From Gnetum montanum (lineage: Eukaryota; Streptophyta; Gnetopsida; Gnetales; Gnetaceae), in contig MNCI01006802.1 in the NCBI GenBank assembly GCA_015680685.1, positions 1 through 64,000 on the forward strand: DNA of 64,000 nucleotides, written 5' to 3'. Both the position numbers and the translations under genes were made by a program. The notes beneath the pieces are model-generated. The model saw only the letters and a program-made list of their open reading frames with translations. It did no database searches and was not told the origin of the DNA. Positions 13,409 to 24,449 of the stretch are shown in pieces (positions within the stretch are counted from its first letter, which is position 1; each line of letters begins with the position of its first letter).

Positions 13409-13421
13409 GGGCTTGATACCA
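13409..13421 (-). promoter_or_regulatory. Primer binding site of the noncoding element
   Basis: TGGTATCAAGCCC on the minus strand, 17 nt inside the LTR end (10 nt if a GGTGTCA echo of the end is counted as LTR). It resembles the initiator-Met tRNA site. The gap is longer than usual. Confidence 0.7.
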
Positions 13422-13438
13422 TCTATAATAATGACACC

Positions 13439-14001
13439 TGACATCCTTACAAATTCCCTTAAATCTAATGGACCTAAGGTGAATGATCAGGAGACTATGC
13501 ATTAAAGAGAACATCACTATGAGTTGAATGATTTAGAATGAAGTGAGCAATGCATCTGTTTCGTATCGAGTGAGATAACACCTCTAGGAAAACCTATAAA
13601 CTTTGAGCAAGGACAAGAAACCAAGTACATAAACAACCTTTTAGACATCATTGGTGGGAAGATGATAATGAATCTACAGGGGGAAGCACATCACTTCTAG
13701 ACATTTGATGGTCTAGTACAAAGTTTGGTAAGGCACTACACTAGGACTATCCAATCCATACTACCTACATATCTATGACCATTGCAAAATCAAGGATATG
13801 TAGTTCTCCATTGTGAGGGTAAGATGAGGAGGACTAAGAAGGGGAAACAACAGGGTAGAGTCCTATTACTTTCTCGGTACTACCAAGCTAGGATGGATTT
13901 TATAACACTTTAGTGCCACTCATGAACACCTTAAGGTGTTCCATGGTCCTTGTACCATGGGAAGGAACTAGAGGAACCTCTACCCTAATACCTGTCTCAC
14001 A
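13439..14001 (-). repeat. 5' LTR of the noncoding element
   Basis: Partner of 7,676-8,240; its primer-site side fixes it as the 5' LTR on the minus strand. Shared blocks include GTAGTTCTCCATTGTGA and GTAAGATGAGGAGGACTA. Confidence 0.88.
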
Positions 14002-14006
14002 CGTTA

Positions 14007-14390
14007 TGTGAAATTTAAATTAGGTAGGACAAGCTAGATAAGCTTGGGTTTCATGACACTTGAAATATTGCATGTAAGTAACATGAAACTTTTCAAAGTT
14101 TGTTCCATCATATGGATAGGTAGGAAATGTTGTAATTGCAATTCATAATATAATTGGTATGCGGTTATGATAACTTTTACTTTGGAATGCATGGACACAA
14201 TGCTATTACCGTGTTTGAGAAAATTGAATCTTTTATTATTTAATATAGTAATGTTGGAAAAAAAGTGCAAGAGTGGTTACGTTATTAGATAACTTTTACT
14301 TTGGAATGGATGGATACAATGTTATTGTATGCATAAGAAAATTGAATCTTTTGTTATATGGTAGGAAAAAAGTGCAGGTTATTGTTAAGT
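14007..14390 (+). repeat. Right copy and partial third copy of the ~270-bp flanking repeat
   Basis: 14,007-14,280 matches 7,377-7,650, with shared CTTTTACTTTGGAATGCATG and CTTTTATTATTTAATATAG. From 14,285 the sequence AACTTTTACTTTGGAATGGA restarts the second half of the unit to about 14,390. Confidence 0.78.
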
Positions 14391-14436
14391 AAAGTAATGA
14401 TATGGAAACAAGCTACTTCATTATATTGTTGTCTTT

Positions 14437-15365
14437 TTTTATAAATAGTGACATCCATTTTTATAAATAGTGACATCCATTTTCTTCAAGTGAATGAGAT
14501 ATGTTGATAACTTTGAATAAGTAACATGCTAAGAATTTGTGTTTTTTTATGGAAATAACTCTAGCAAGAATAATAGTTTTGGATTAGAAATGATAAAGTT
14601 AGTTATTTCTAGTTTTACAAGTATTTATAACAAATATATATACCTATATTTTGGTCGAGAGAATCTTACAAAAAAAAATTTGAAATTTAGTTCATCTATT
14701 ATATTAAAAATTATGTAGGTTGCTATTTTATCAAATTCTATAACAATTTTGGTGAAATCACTATGATTACATGATGAGAAGATAACTAATTTTAAGTTTG
14801 GTTCTAAATATCATGCTACAAAATATTTTAATTTTCATAGATTGTTATTTCCATACATACTCTCATCCGCTTTTGAATTTTATTGCTTGTGCATTGCAAT
14901 AAGAAATAATATAGAAGCCATAGATTGCTTGGAGAAAATGTGCTAGTATTATGGACAAAATATTATTTAGCATCACAAATAGGCTCTCCTTGGAATGTTA
15001 TAGATCAAATATTATGTAGCATTATAGATAAGCTATCCCTTTAGTGTTATAGATGGGATATTATTTAGTGTTACCAATAAGCTCTTCCTTAAGCATTATA
15101 GATAGAATATTATTTATTGTTACTAATCTATGATTGGTAGTTGGCCTATTGGTTAAAAATATATAGTGTGTTAGACCCAAAAAATAAACATATTTTAAAA
15201 AATTAGATTTAGAGCACAAAAGTAGAGAAGCAGAGGAGAAACTCCAAAACAACAAAAAGGAAAGGCCCAATGATTTTGGGGATGGATTTTTAGGTTTTCA
15301 TCCTTATAATAAAAGGAAAAGGCCCAACTATTTTGGGGATGCCTTTTTAGGTTTTTAGGTTTTTA
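14437..15365. repeat. Cluster of small tandem repeats
   Basis: Three arrays: a 26-bp unit TTTTATAAATAGTGACATCC twice at 14,437-14,484; a ~53-bp unit with GATATTATTTAGTGTTA and TATAGAT about four times at 14,950-15,125; and an AAGGCCCAA...TTTTGGGGATG...TTTTTAGGTTTT unit twice at 15,250-15,365. No coding evidence. Confidence 0.75.
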
Positions 15366-16432
15366 GAAAATAAAATTTCCTACTAAAGGTTTTATGTTAA
15401 TAAAAAAGAAAAATACAAAGAGATAATTAGGAATTTCGCTAAAGCATCACCTACTAAATGATGTCACCTTGAATTGATAAAGAAAAAAAATTAACTAGAT
15501 GATCTTTTTAAAAAACCATATTACATTGAAACTTCCAAATGGAAAAAGAAATGCCAACTATGAAGTAGAAACACTTGAATTTGAAGAGTGTCACTAAATA
15601 AAAATTTAGCTAATCCTAGTTGAAAACACTGTAAATACCTACTACACAAAGTCTAGGAGCTACAAGAAAGGAAACAAAGAAAAAAAGAACAATGTAGGAA
15701 TGTATCTTCCATATTGCAAATAGGATACCTTGGGTCGTGAACATCCAAATGAGAGTAATAGATACCAATAATAAAAACTTAATGAATCAAATACCATAGA
15801 AAATTTATAATTTTTAAAGGAGTAGTGACATTTCATATCTTTTGAATTCGCTACTTCCATAACTACACATTGTAATTAACCTTTCAAAGATGATTGAATC
15901 TTAGTCAAATATTAGTATTAGAACTAATAAGAGTATACATAATCTTGTGCTAATATGAAAAAACATGACATCCATTAATCCAAGAAAAATCAAGAAAACC
16001 ATTATAAGAATCTTGAATAGCTACACTTTTGTCCAACTATCCAACAATTTAAAAAATGTAAACTTTTGAGAAAAATTAATGCCATAGAGTCTTTGACACT
16101 TAGACTAACTAATCCAGTAATTATGCATGTGAAGAAATTAATGAGAGAAAATGCTAAGATTACATCATGTACTACAAAGACATTATGCTTAATAGCTCAT
16201 GGTTCATTATTAATTGGAAGCTACTAAGGAGAACGCTTGTCAGGTATAGAGGTAGAAACAGTAATATTATTGATGTTTCAAAAATCATTGATAAAATTCC
16301 AAGCCTTGCAAATATGCTATATAATAATAGAACTTGATATAGTAATGCTTTTTGGAAAAAGGATCTAATTAAAAGAAAAAGAGTACCTCTCCATTAATCA
16401 CTACCTCTAGGCTTATCCATTTGAATGCATTT
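15366..16432. other. Intergenic, possibly decayed LINE
   Basis: AT-rich with no clear gene. It lies downstream (minus strand) of the LINE scrap at 16,433 and may be further LINE sequence, but I cannot align it. Confidence 0.4.
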
Positions 16433-16575
16433 CTAGAAAAGAAGCTTCCAAGGCTTTCTACCAAATAAGCATTTAACCATCCACTTGACACATAAAACAA
16501 TACCATTCATATAACAATTTATTAATTCTAATCCATCATCCTCTTTCTGAGAAGTGCAAATATCCCATATAACAT
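16433..16575 (-). pseudogene. LINE reverse-transcriptase C-terminal fragment
   Basis: Minus-strand text DICTSQKEDDGLELINC followed by VKWMVKCLFGRKPWKLL resembles the stretch after the RT domain of plant LINEs, where an acidic-GGLG-IN motif precedes a Trp-rich segment. The match ends exactly where the Ath-1 LTR begins at 16,576, so the LINE was interrupted by that insertion. Only about 45 residues are readable. Confidence 0.5.
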
Positions 16576-19025
16576 TGATGAGTGATGAGGTACCCCTACG
16601 CCCAACCATACGAATCATAGGCTTTCATGTGTGATTTGTTCAAATTTCATAGACTATAATTACTAGGTAAACTATAGCTAAACAATGCATGTGTGTTGTC
16701 TATTCATTGTATTCCCAGTTCCACTTGTGGAATGCAATTGTATCGTTAAGTGTGACTGAGGCATAAGATTTTTATTATTTTGTGTTTTATCAAATTACTC
16801 ACCTAGAAAAAGAATGAAAGTAATAGTAATTAAATGCTAAATAAACTATGGTCTAATATAGCCTAACACAAGTAATCATTCCCACTTCCCAGAAACATCC
16901 TAAAGTTTGTGTAAACACTACTGGGTTGTCAAATGCTAACCATTTTGAGCTACCAAGTGTCACATGTATGTTCAAAGGGGTCATGCTTGTGTATTTTGAT
17001 GAGTTGCTTGATTAATCAGAATTGATTACTACATAAATAAAATTAATGTAAATTACATTAAATCACAATATATAAATGGATAAGAAAGAAAGTCTCAAGT
17101 GCTGCAATGAATGAATCAAAGAGTTTGTCTTCATTGCCAACACAATGGTGTGTTTAGGTACATCAATGCTTGAAAAAAGATTCGTTCACACTTAGACCTC
17201 CTGTTGTAGGCACTTGGAAAATATTCTAACTCTAAAATGAACAAATTTCAAGAGTTTCACTACTTGACCACCAAAAACTACTCTCAATCTTGTGCTAGAG
17301 GGTTGTATTTATAGACTCGAGAGTAACCCTACGATATCAAATGTACAATATCGCATCCTAGGTCGTGATATCATGTACCCGATATCGTGTACTTGATATC
17401 ACAGTCACTGAGATATCATAGTGTATGAAAGCACAATTTATCATACCCCCATGATTGAATGAAAACTTGTCGTTGAGTACAAAAGAAGAGGAAGAAGTCT
17501 GTTTACAAAGTATATTAGGAGATGTGGACTATTCGAATGACATGCAGAGTGACATAGAGAAAACAAGAAAATACAAAAGTGCCCAAGCATACAATATTAT
17601 AATTGTGTACAAAATTTGATTTTCATGATAATAGGAAAGAACAACCTTAGATTCAAAGGACATCCAACCCCTCTTGACAATAGAAGAATGAGGGAGAGGT
17701 AGAAGATATCCAGTGCTCATGAACAATCTCCCATGAGTGATATTGTTGCATCGTCCTTGGTGAAGACAATCTCGCTTCCAGTCCATGCTCCCCACTACAA
17801 TCACAAAAANGAAGCGAGATTGTCTTCACCAAGGACGATGCAACAATATCACTCATGGGAGATTGTTCATGAGCACTGGATATCTTCTACCTCTCCCTCA
17901 TTCTTCTATTGTCAAGAGGGGTTGGATGTCCTTTGAATCTAAGGTTGTTCTTTCCTATTATCATGAAAATCAAATTTTGTACACAATTATAATATTGTAT
18001 GCTTGGGCACTTTTGTATTTTCTTGTTTTCTCTATGTCACTCTGCATGTCATTCGAATAGTCCACATCTCCTAATATACTTTGTAAACAGACTTCTTCCT
18101 CTTCTTTTGTACTCAACGACAAGTTTTCATTCAATCATGGGGGTATGATAAATTGTGCTTTCATACACTATGATATCTCAGTGACTGTGATATCAAGTAC
18201 ACGATATCGGGTACATGATATCACGACCTAGGATGCGATATTGTACATTTGATATCGTAGGGTTACTCTCGAGTCTATAAATACAACCCTCTAGCACAAG
18301 ATTGAGAGTAGTTTTTGGTGGTCAAGTAGTGAAACTCTTGAAATTTGTTCATTTTAGAGTTAGAATATTTTCCAAGTGCCTACAACAGGAGGTCTAAGTG
18401 TGAACGAATCTTTTTTCAAGCATTGATGTACCTAAACACACCATTGTGTTGGCAATGAAGACAAACTCTTTGATTCATTCATTGCAGCACTTGAGACTTT
18501 CTTTCTTATCCATTTATATATTGTGATTTAATGTAATTTACATTAATTTTATTTATGTAGTAATAAATTCTGATTAATCAAGCAACTCATCAAAATACAC
18601 AAGCATGACCCCTTTGAACATACATGTGACACTTGGTAGCTCAAAATGGTTAGCATTTGACAACCCAGTAGTGTTTACACAAACTTTAGGATGTTTCTGG
18701 GAAGTGGGAATGATTACTTGTGTTAGGCTATATTAGACCATAGTTTATTTAGCATTTAATTACTATTACTTTCATTCTTTTTCTAGGTGAGTAATTTGAT
18801 AAAACACAAAATAATAAAAATCTTATGCCTCAGTCACACTTAACGATACAATTGCATTCCACAAGTGGAACTGGGAATACAATGAATAGACAACACACAT
18901 GCATTGTTTAGCTATAGTGTACCTAGTAATTATAGTCTATGAAATTTGAACAAATCACACATGAAAGCCTATGATTCGTATGGTTGGGCGTAGGGGTACC
19001 TCATCACTCATCAATGTTATATGGN
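16565..19025. other. 1,214-bp inverted duplicate between two Ns
   Basis: 17,811-19,024 is the reverse complement of 16,565-17,778. Both are exactly 1,214 bp. I found only isolated single-base differences, for example one at 17,022 and one at 16,668. Ns at 17,810 and 19,025 bound the second copy. It includes 11 bp of LINE flank outside the LTR, which transposition would not carry. An alternative-haplotype contig placed beside its partner in reverse is the likeliest cause. Confidence 0.88.
16576..17778 (-). repeat. 3' LTR of Ath-1 (upper end lost at the N)
   Basis: On the minus strand it ends CTCATCA at 16,576, aligned with the end of the 5' LTR at 27,176. Homology runs to about 17,191, where the 5' copy is cut by Tat-B. 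A minus-strand TATA box CTATAAATAC lies at 17,306-17,315. U3 holds clustered GATATC-containing repeats at 17,330-17,415. Target site probably AACAT (16,571-16,575). Confidence 0.75.
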
Positions 19026-19125
19026 TACCAAAAAATAACCACCATTCCAAATTGAAGAGAAAGTAAGAAGTGAGAAAGGCCTTAGTTAGAGGAGACAAGA
19101 CAGGTCTCATAACCAGTGCTTGTAG

Positions 19126-19310
19126 CCCTTTTAGTTAGTCTAAGGGATGTGCTTTGAATTTTCATATTTTTTTTTGAATGGGAACCACACCATGCAAAGA
19201 CCCATGCATTTTTTATATTTATTTAGTCTAAGGGGTGTGCTTTGAATCCTCATCTCTTTTGTTTTTTTTATGAGGACCACATCATGCAAGGACTTATTTG
19301 ACTTCCTATT
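19126..19310. repeat. Imperfect ~100-bp tandem duplication
   Basis: TTAGTCTAAGG(G/A)(G/A)TGTGCTTTGAA, followed by a T-rich run and GACCACA(C/T)CATGCAA, occurs at about 19,133-19,205 and 19,229-19,293. Confidence 0.7.
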
Positions 19311-19739
19311 ATGAAATGATGCAAAACGGTGAAAAGCTCATGAGAACACTCCTGCACATAGGAAAACAGAAAAGCACAAAGAATACTACATTCCTTTGAA
19401 GCCACACCCTATCTAAACCTTTGATTCCTTTCCAATTCTAGAAACTACACAAGTCACCAATTTATTAAAGTTGCATTAATGAAGAAGGAATTGCACATTT
19501 TCAAAACAAGAAAAACCATAGAGTATGTGGATGGGTGGATGATGTGGACTCACTGCCTGTTACATGAAAAGGCACCATGTCCTAGTCATTAGTAATGAAA
19601 TTCAAATTCAAAAACCAGATGTCAACAATCAAATTAAAAATGAAACATATGACCATTGAGTAACACATTACCATTGTACTTGACACCTTATTAATAGAAA
19701 GAGTAGAGAAACACATCAAACATAAGAAGATATAAAAGA

Positions 19740-19935
19740 AAGTAAAAGATTATGTAATAAATATCAAATATATTAACAATGGTGTAAAAAAAAACTTGGA
19801 AAAGATTAATAACTTGAAAAATAAAAAAATAAAAAGATATAAAACAAATATGTAAAAAAAAGAATATAAAAAAATTGTAAAACCAAAAATGTGTAAAACA
19901 AAAAATTTAAAAGACTGAGGAGTTGCATAAAGTGT
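19740..19935. repeat. A-rich low-complexity stretch
   Basis: Runs of A with short TATAAAA-type interruptions. No coding signal. Confidence 0.8.
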
Positions 19936-19989
19936 TATTATGGGTGGCCATCTTCCCCACGACTAAGTTAGAAGGGGGTGATCTAAAAG

Positions 19990-20915
19990 ATTGAGTGTGG
20001 TTGTCCATCTGTTAAGGTGTCTGTTGACTTTGTTGGCTTGGGCTCATGGAAAGGTTTCACTTGTTGGATGTTAACTAATTATTTATTATTTGGGCTATTA
20101 GGTTTGTAGATGTTCATGGCCCCAAATGGAAAAGTCTCATCAATAATGTAAGGTTCTTCCCACAACGTTTGAAATTTGGTTCATTGGGGTACATGTGCAG
20201 GATTCCAATAGAGAACCTTGTCTCCTAGTTGAAACCTGACTTTTCTTATTTTGAGGTCATGGTGTTTCTTGTTGAATGACTTATGAATTTCATTGGATAA
20301 TAGGGCCATTAACCAATTTTTTTCTAGCAAGTTGAGATTCATTAATCATTCTTTCTATGCTAGACTTAGATTTAGGTCAAGGTCATAGGATGTAGAGAGT
20401 GTATGAAGCTTGAATTGGATGGGCAGTGTTGGTAGTTTTTCATACATGAGCTCATAGGGAGAATAACCTATGGGAAGCTTCCATGTGGAGCGATAGGCCC
20501 AAAGGGAATCATTTAATTTGGTGCTCTAGTCCCTTTGGTATTTGCTAATGGTATGCATTAGAATTTTTGTAATCTCCCAATTAGTGAGCTTTGCTTGACC
20601 ATTAGCTTGGGGGTAATATGGTGTTGTGAGTTTATGCTCAACCCCTAAGGGCTGCATCAGTTTTTGGAAAGTGGCACCTATAAAATGAGTTCCATTATTA
20701 GGAATTAGTGCATGAGGCATGGAAAACCTATATATGATATTTTTTTATACAAACTGAGCAGCAGTGGTTGATATACAGTTGGTGACGGTTGCTACTTCTA
20801 CCACTTGGTGCAATAGTCAACTACAACTATTATATATGCCTTTCCATTTGATAAAGGTGTGATGGGATCCATAAAGTCAATGCCCCAAATATCAAATGAC
20901 CTAAAAGATTGAAAC
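19990..20915 (-). pseudogene. Ty3-gypsy integrase remnant (Ath-1 pol)
   Basis: Minus-strand reading gives SFDIWGIDFMDPITPLSNGK with the first catalytic Asp, then PNNGTHFIGATFQKLM, where the second catalytic Asp has become Asn, then YYPQANGQAKLTN, where the usual Glu after NGQ has become Lys. The integrase C-terminal segment follows (GPYI-like EPYIIDETFPFGAM and VNIQQVKPFHEP). Several stops and a frameshift. The two altered catalytic residues alone would inactivate it. It abuts Tat-A at about 20,925. Confidence 0.85.
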
Positions 20916-20929
20916 CATTATTGTGGCCC

Positions 20930-23639
20930 CTCCATTCGAGCTATCATTCTACCATCCCTCTAGCGACAATGACAAGCACAATGTTAAACTGGCAAACTTC
21001 ACAACCAACAATTCTACCCTATGCTATCCAACCAACATAAGCCCATCCAATGCAATCAGTTGGTGCATCCTCAAGCTTGGATCAGGCATTCCAAGTAATC
21101 CAAAGCTTGATGGAGGAGATCAACCGACTTAAGGCTACCTCCTCTAACACCATCAAGGTGGTGGACTTCTACCGAGATGACCCCATAAGTCCTATGGTAC
21201 CATCCTTAACTCTCCTAACAGGGTCCAGCTACCTCAATTCACAAAGTATAATGGTGAAGGCAAACCCAATACACATTGGTCATATTTCAATCCGAGTGCC
21301 TACTCCTTCAATCTTGGCCACATGCTATCATGCGCGTGTTCTCCATGTCACTTACGGACAAGGCCTTAGGTTGGTATCACATGCTACCCAAGGCCTCAAT
21401 ATCCTCTTTAGAGGATATCATAAGCCAATTTGTGACATGCTCCAAGTACAATCTAAATCCTAAAGAAACCTTTGACCAACTCATGCAGGTTAAGCAGGAG
21501 CCTCTAGAACCCATGTCAAAATTCCTTCAATGTTGGAATGTTGCATTGAGTGAAATGCATGAACCTCTAGCAGAGACACATCTACTGGCCATCTTCAAAG
21601 GTGAAATGAATGACTTCATCAAGTCTAAACTATATTATCTAGCCCCGAAGTCTCTTAGCTAAGCCTTTGCCCAAACAAAAGGCATAGACGAAGTAGCACA
21701 AGCTAGTAATGACCTAGCCTACATGGCCTACAGAAACCAACATACTCGCAAGTAGAACACAACAGTGGCAACAATGGCCACGAGCACAAAAGTAACTAAC
21801 TGGGGCCAAATAGCTAAGCAGCCCAATGCCCTCATTGACAAAACCACCAACTCTAGTGCCAACTCACCTACATCGGCTGAGACCACCCCAAGGTCCAAAT
21901 TTTAATGTAAGGACCACTCAAAGTATACACCACTACCAATGGAACCCTCTAAACTATTGGAGCAACTCCTAAAATTTGGGCAAATCCAATACAAACATGT
22001 ATCAAAGATTATTCACCAAAAACATGATAGGTATTGTGAACTACTGAGGAACCCTACCTCAGCAGTACCAAATGAGCCCCCAATCCCACAACACTTCAAG
22101 TTGGACCAATACTGTCATTACCACTAGTTGTTTTGTGATAGTACAGAAAGTTTTCATGCCTTGTAGGATGACCTACAAAGAATGATAGAATAGGGCCAAT
22201 TGGTACTAGACACAATGAGCTAATCCAATGTAGATGACACTTCCTATGTCATAAACTTCCTTAGCATATGTGGCAAGCCAAAACTTGTGCAATAACCTTT
22301 TGTGATCCATGTGCCTCTTAACAAGGTAAGGGTCCCCTCGACCTCCACAAACAAGAGGCCTCCCTTGTTATCAGAGTTCCACCTCTAGCATCCAAAACAC
22401 CCTTTGTGGTCAAGGTCCCAAACCAATCGTCCACTAAGACATTAAACTAGCATGACACAACAACAAGAACCACTAAGCAACATTCTTTTTTATTAAGGTG
22501 CCATAACGAGTTGGTGACACAAAACTCCTAAAAAAACTCCTAAGCCACCCTTTATCATAAGGGTGACATAACGTGATGGCCCCTCACCTACCAAAAGCCC
22601 AATAGTGGCCAACATCTCGATCCCTCCTCCTTCAAGGGTTGACCCCACTAGTAACCTAGGTAGGCCTACCAAATGGCAATGCAAGAGGATGAGTTAATGC
22701 TTCATGATCCTCATGGCTGAAGAAAAGGCTATAATAAACAAGAAATAGTCAAACACTGGGGCCCCTACGCCCAAGCAGACCAAGAAAACCAAGCCTAACT
22801 CCCCTCTATGAGAGATCTGTCTCTCAAGATGCATGAAGGAAATCAAGGCCAACACAATAGCCAATGAAAAGGACTTTGTAGCTGCACTAACCTAGGTAAA
22901 ACAAATGCTCAAGAAATAGAACACAATGTTGAGCTTGTATGACTTGGTCATGACCTCATCTACTGACTTCCAAGCATTGGCCCAAATCTTTGCATCCATT
23001 CTTGTTATGAAGGACATCCCTGTAGATGAGGCATCCATCTATGCAACGATGTTGCCTCCTACACCACAAGAATTGGGTTCAACGTCTCTAACCTTTCATG
23101 ATGATGTAATCAAAGTTATCTCTGAATGAGGGGAGGTCACTATAGCTCCACTATCCATTAGCATTCATGTTGGGCAGTGTACCATTCGTACAGTACATGT
23201 CGATGATGGTGCAGCAACAAACGTAGTCATGTACTTCATCATCGACAAACTAGGTTTGGCAGATGAAATCAGTCCAACTAAAACCATGTGTCTAAAATCC
23301 TTTAATAGATCACATGTCATAGTTAGGGGTACAATCAACTTAGCCTTCATGGTAGGAGAGCAATTTCCCACTAGTGCAAATTTCACTGTCATAGAGGAGA
23401 TTCCAGGTTTCAACATGATTCTAGGCAGGCCTTGGATAGCCCAACTAAGGGTTGTCTCCTCTTCCATCCACCAAGAATTCCACCTTCCATATGAATATGG
23501 TCAAGTTATCATCCATGGTGATAATGCTTTCTCTTCGACTCTCCACGACATAGACATGGTGCAAGTTTCAAAAGAAGAGTTCTTTGGTGGTACACCTACG
23601 ACAATCAATGCTGCACCTAAGGCTAACACACCTGAATGA
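20930..23639 (+). pseudogene. Tat-A gag-protease
   Basis: Gag homologous to Tat-B and Tat-C: DQAFQVIQSLMEEINRLKA and VVDFYRDDPISP (21,080-21,190), then after one frameshift near 21,265 the Retrotrans_gag core FSMSLTDKALGWYHMLP to DFIKSKLYYLAP (21,340-21,650). A damaged zinc motif lies at about 22,110. Protease has VHVDDGAATNV (23,198-23,230) and MILGRPWIAQLR (23,418-23,452). At least eight stops. The TAA at 21,661 falls where Tat-B has Gln. It lies directly before the TTAAACT array. Confidence 0.88.
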
Positions 23640-23944
23640 GTGGTTGAAGCCAATAGCCTCCCAAAGGATCCTAAGCCTTGCACATCCCTGAATCCATACC
23701 TTCTTAGGAGGAAACTATGTCATCAAGACTTTTCCTTGGCCAAAAACACGTTAAGCACTATCTCATCCCTTGCCTTCATTGGCCATGCATTTTTGGTTTT
23801 TTCTTGGGTTACATTTGTTCATGCATTTACATTTCACCTACTTGCCTAGTTTACACACTACTTCACTTTTTTTACACATTTCTAATTTTTTTACACCCAT
23901 CTGCTTAGCTTATGCATTGCATTTGAAAAAAAAAAACAAAAACA

Positions 23945-24440
23945 TATGGGTCAAAAAGGCCTTAAACTAGCCTATGATCTAGATGGCCTAAAACTATCAC
24001 TTTTTGCATTGCTTTTCTTTCATTCATACATTTTAACTCTATTTATGATAGGTGTTGCTTGATGTTTTTTTCTTTCTAGTTGATTTTTACATGATCTTGC
24101 AGGCACATAGCATGACCATGCATGTAGCATCACACATTACAAAAGCAAGGTAAGCACTAGTCCGCTATGACTATAAACTGACATAGCTCATCCTTGGGTC
24201 ATGATGTTAAATTGGCACAACACATGATGTTAAACTGGCATAATAGCTCATCCTTGGGTCATGACATTAAATTGGCATAACATCTCATCCTCGGGTCATG
24301 ACGTTAAACTAGCACAATATTCACTATTTGCTACAATATTAAACTAGCATCCAATAGTCTACTAGGACTATAAACTAGCACATCACTATCTTCCAGGACC
24401 TTAAACTATGTTCACAATCTACTAGGACTTTAAACTGGCA
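23945..24440 (+). repeat. TTAAACT array of Tat-A
   Basis: About a dozen degenerate units of the form ATGACxTTAAACTxGCA, spaced roughly 25-45 bp (for example GGCCTTAAACTAGCC at 23,960, ATGTTAAACTGGCA at 24,226). Two blocks, 23,945-24,000 and 24,165-24,440. Confidence 0.85.
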
Positions 24441-24449
24441 TGTTGTTGA

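Larger units (their letters stand above)
7676..14001 (-). mobile_element. Noncoding (LARD-like) LTR retrotransposon, minus strand
   Basis: Two direct repeats of about 564 bp (7,676-8,240 and 13,439-14,001) run TGTGAGA...TGTCA on the minus strand. Next to the right repeat lies TGGTATCAAGCCC (minus), an initiator-Met-type primer site. Next to the left repeat lies GTGAGGAAGGA (minus), a purine tract. These set the orientation. The 5.2-kb interior has no frame above about 63 codons and no recognisable gag or pol, so the element is non-autonomous or fully decayed. No clean target duplication is visible (TTATC left, CGTTA right). Confidence 0.85.

Noticed and set aside
17300-18310. A large functional palindrome or fold-back transposon around 17,810.
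   Set aside because: The N at the centre, the equal-length copies and the duplicated target flank point to assembly.
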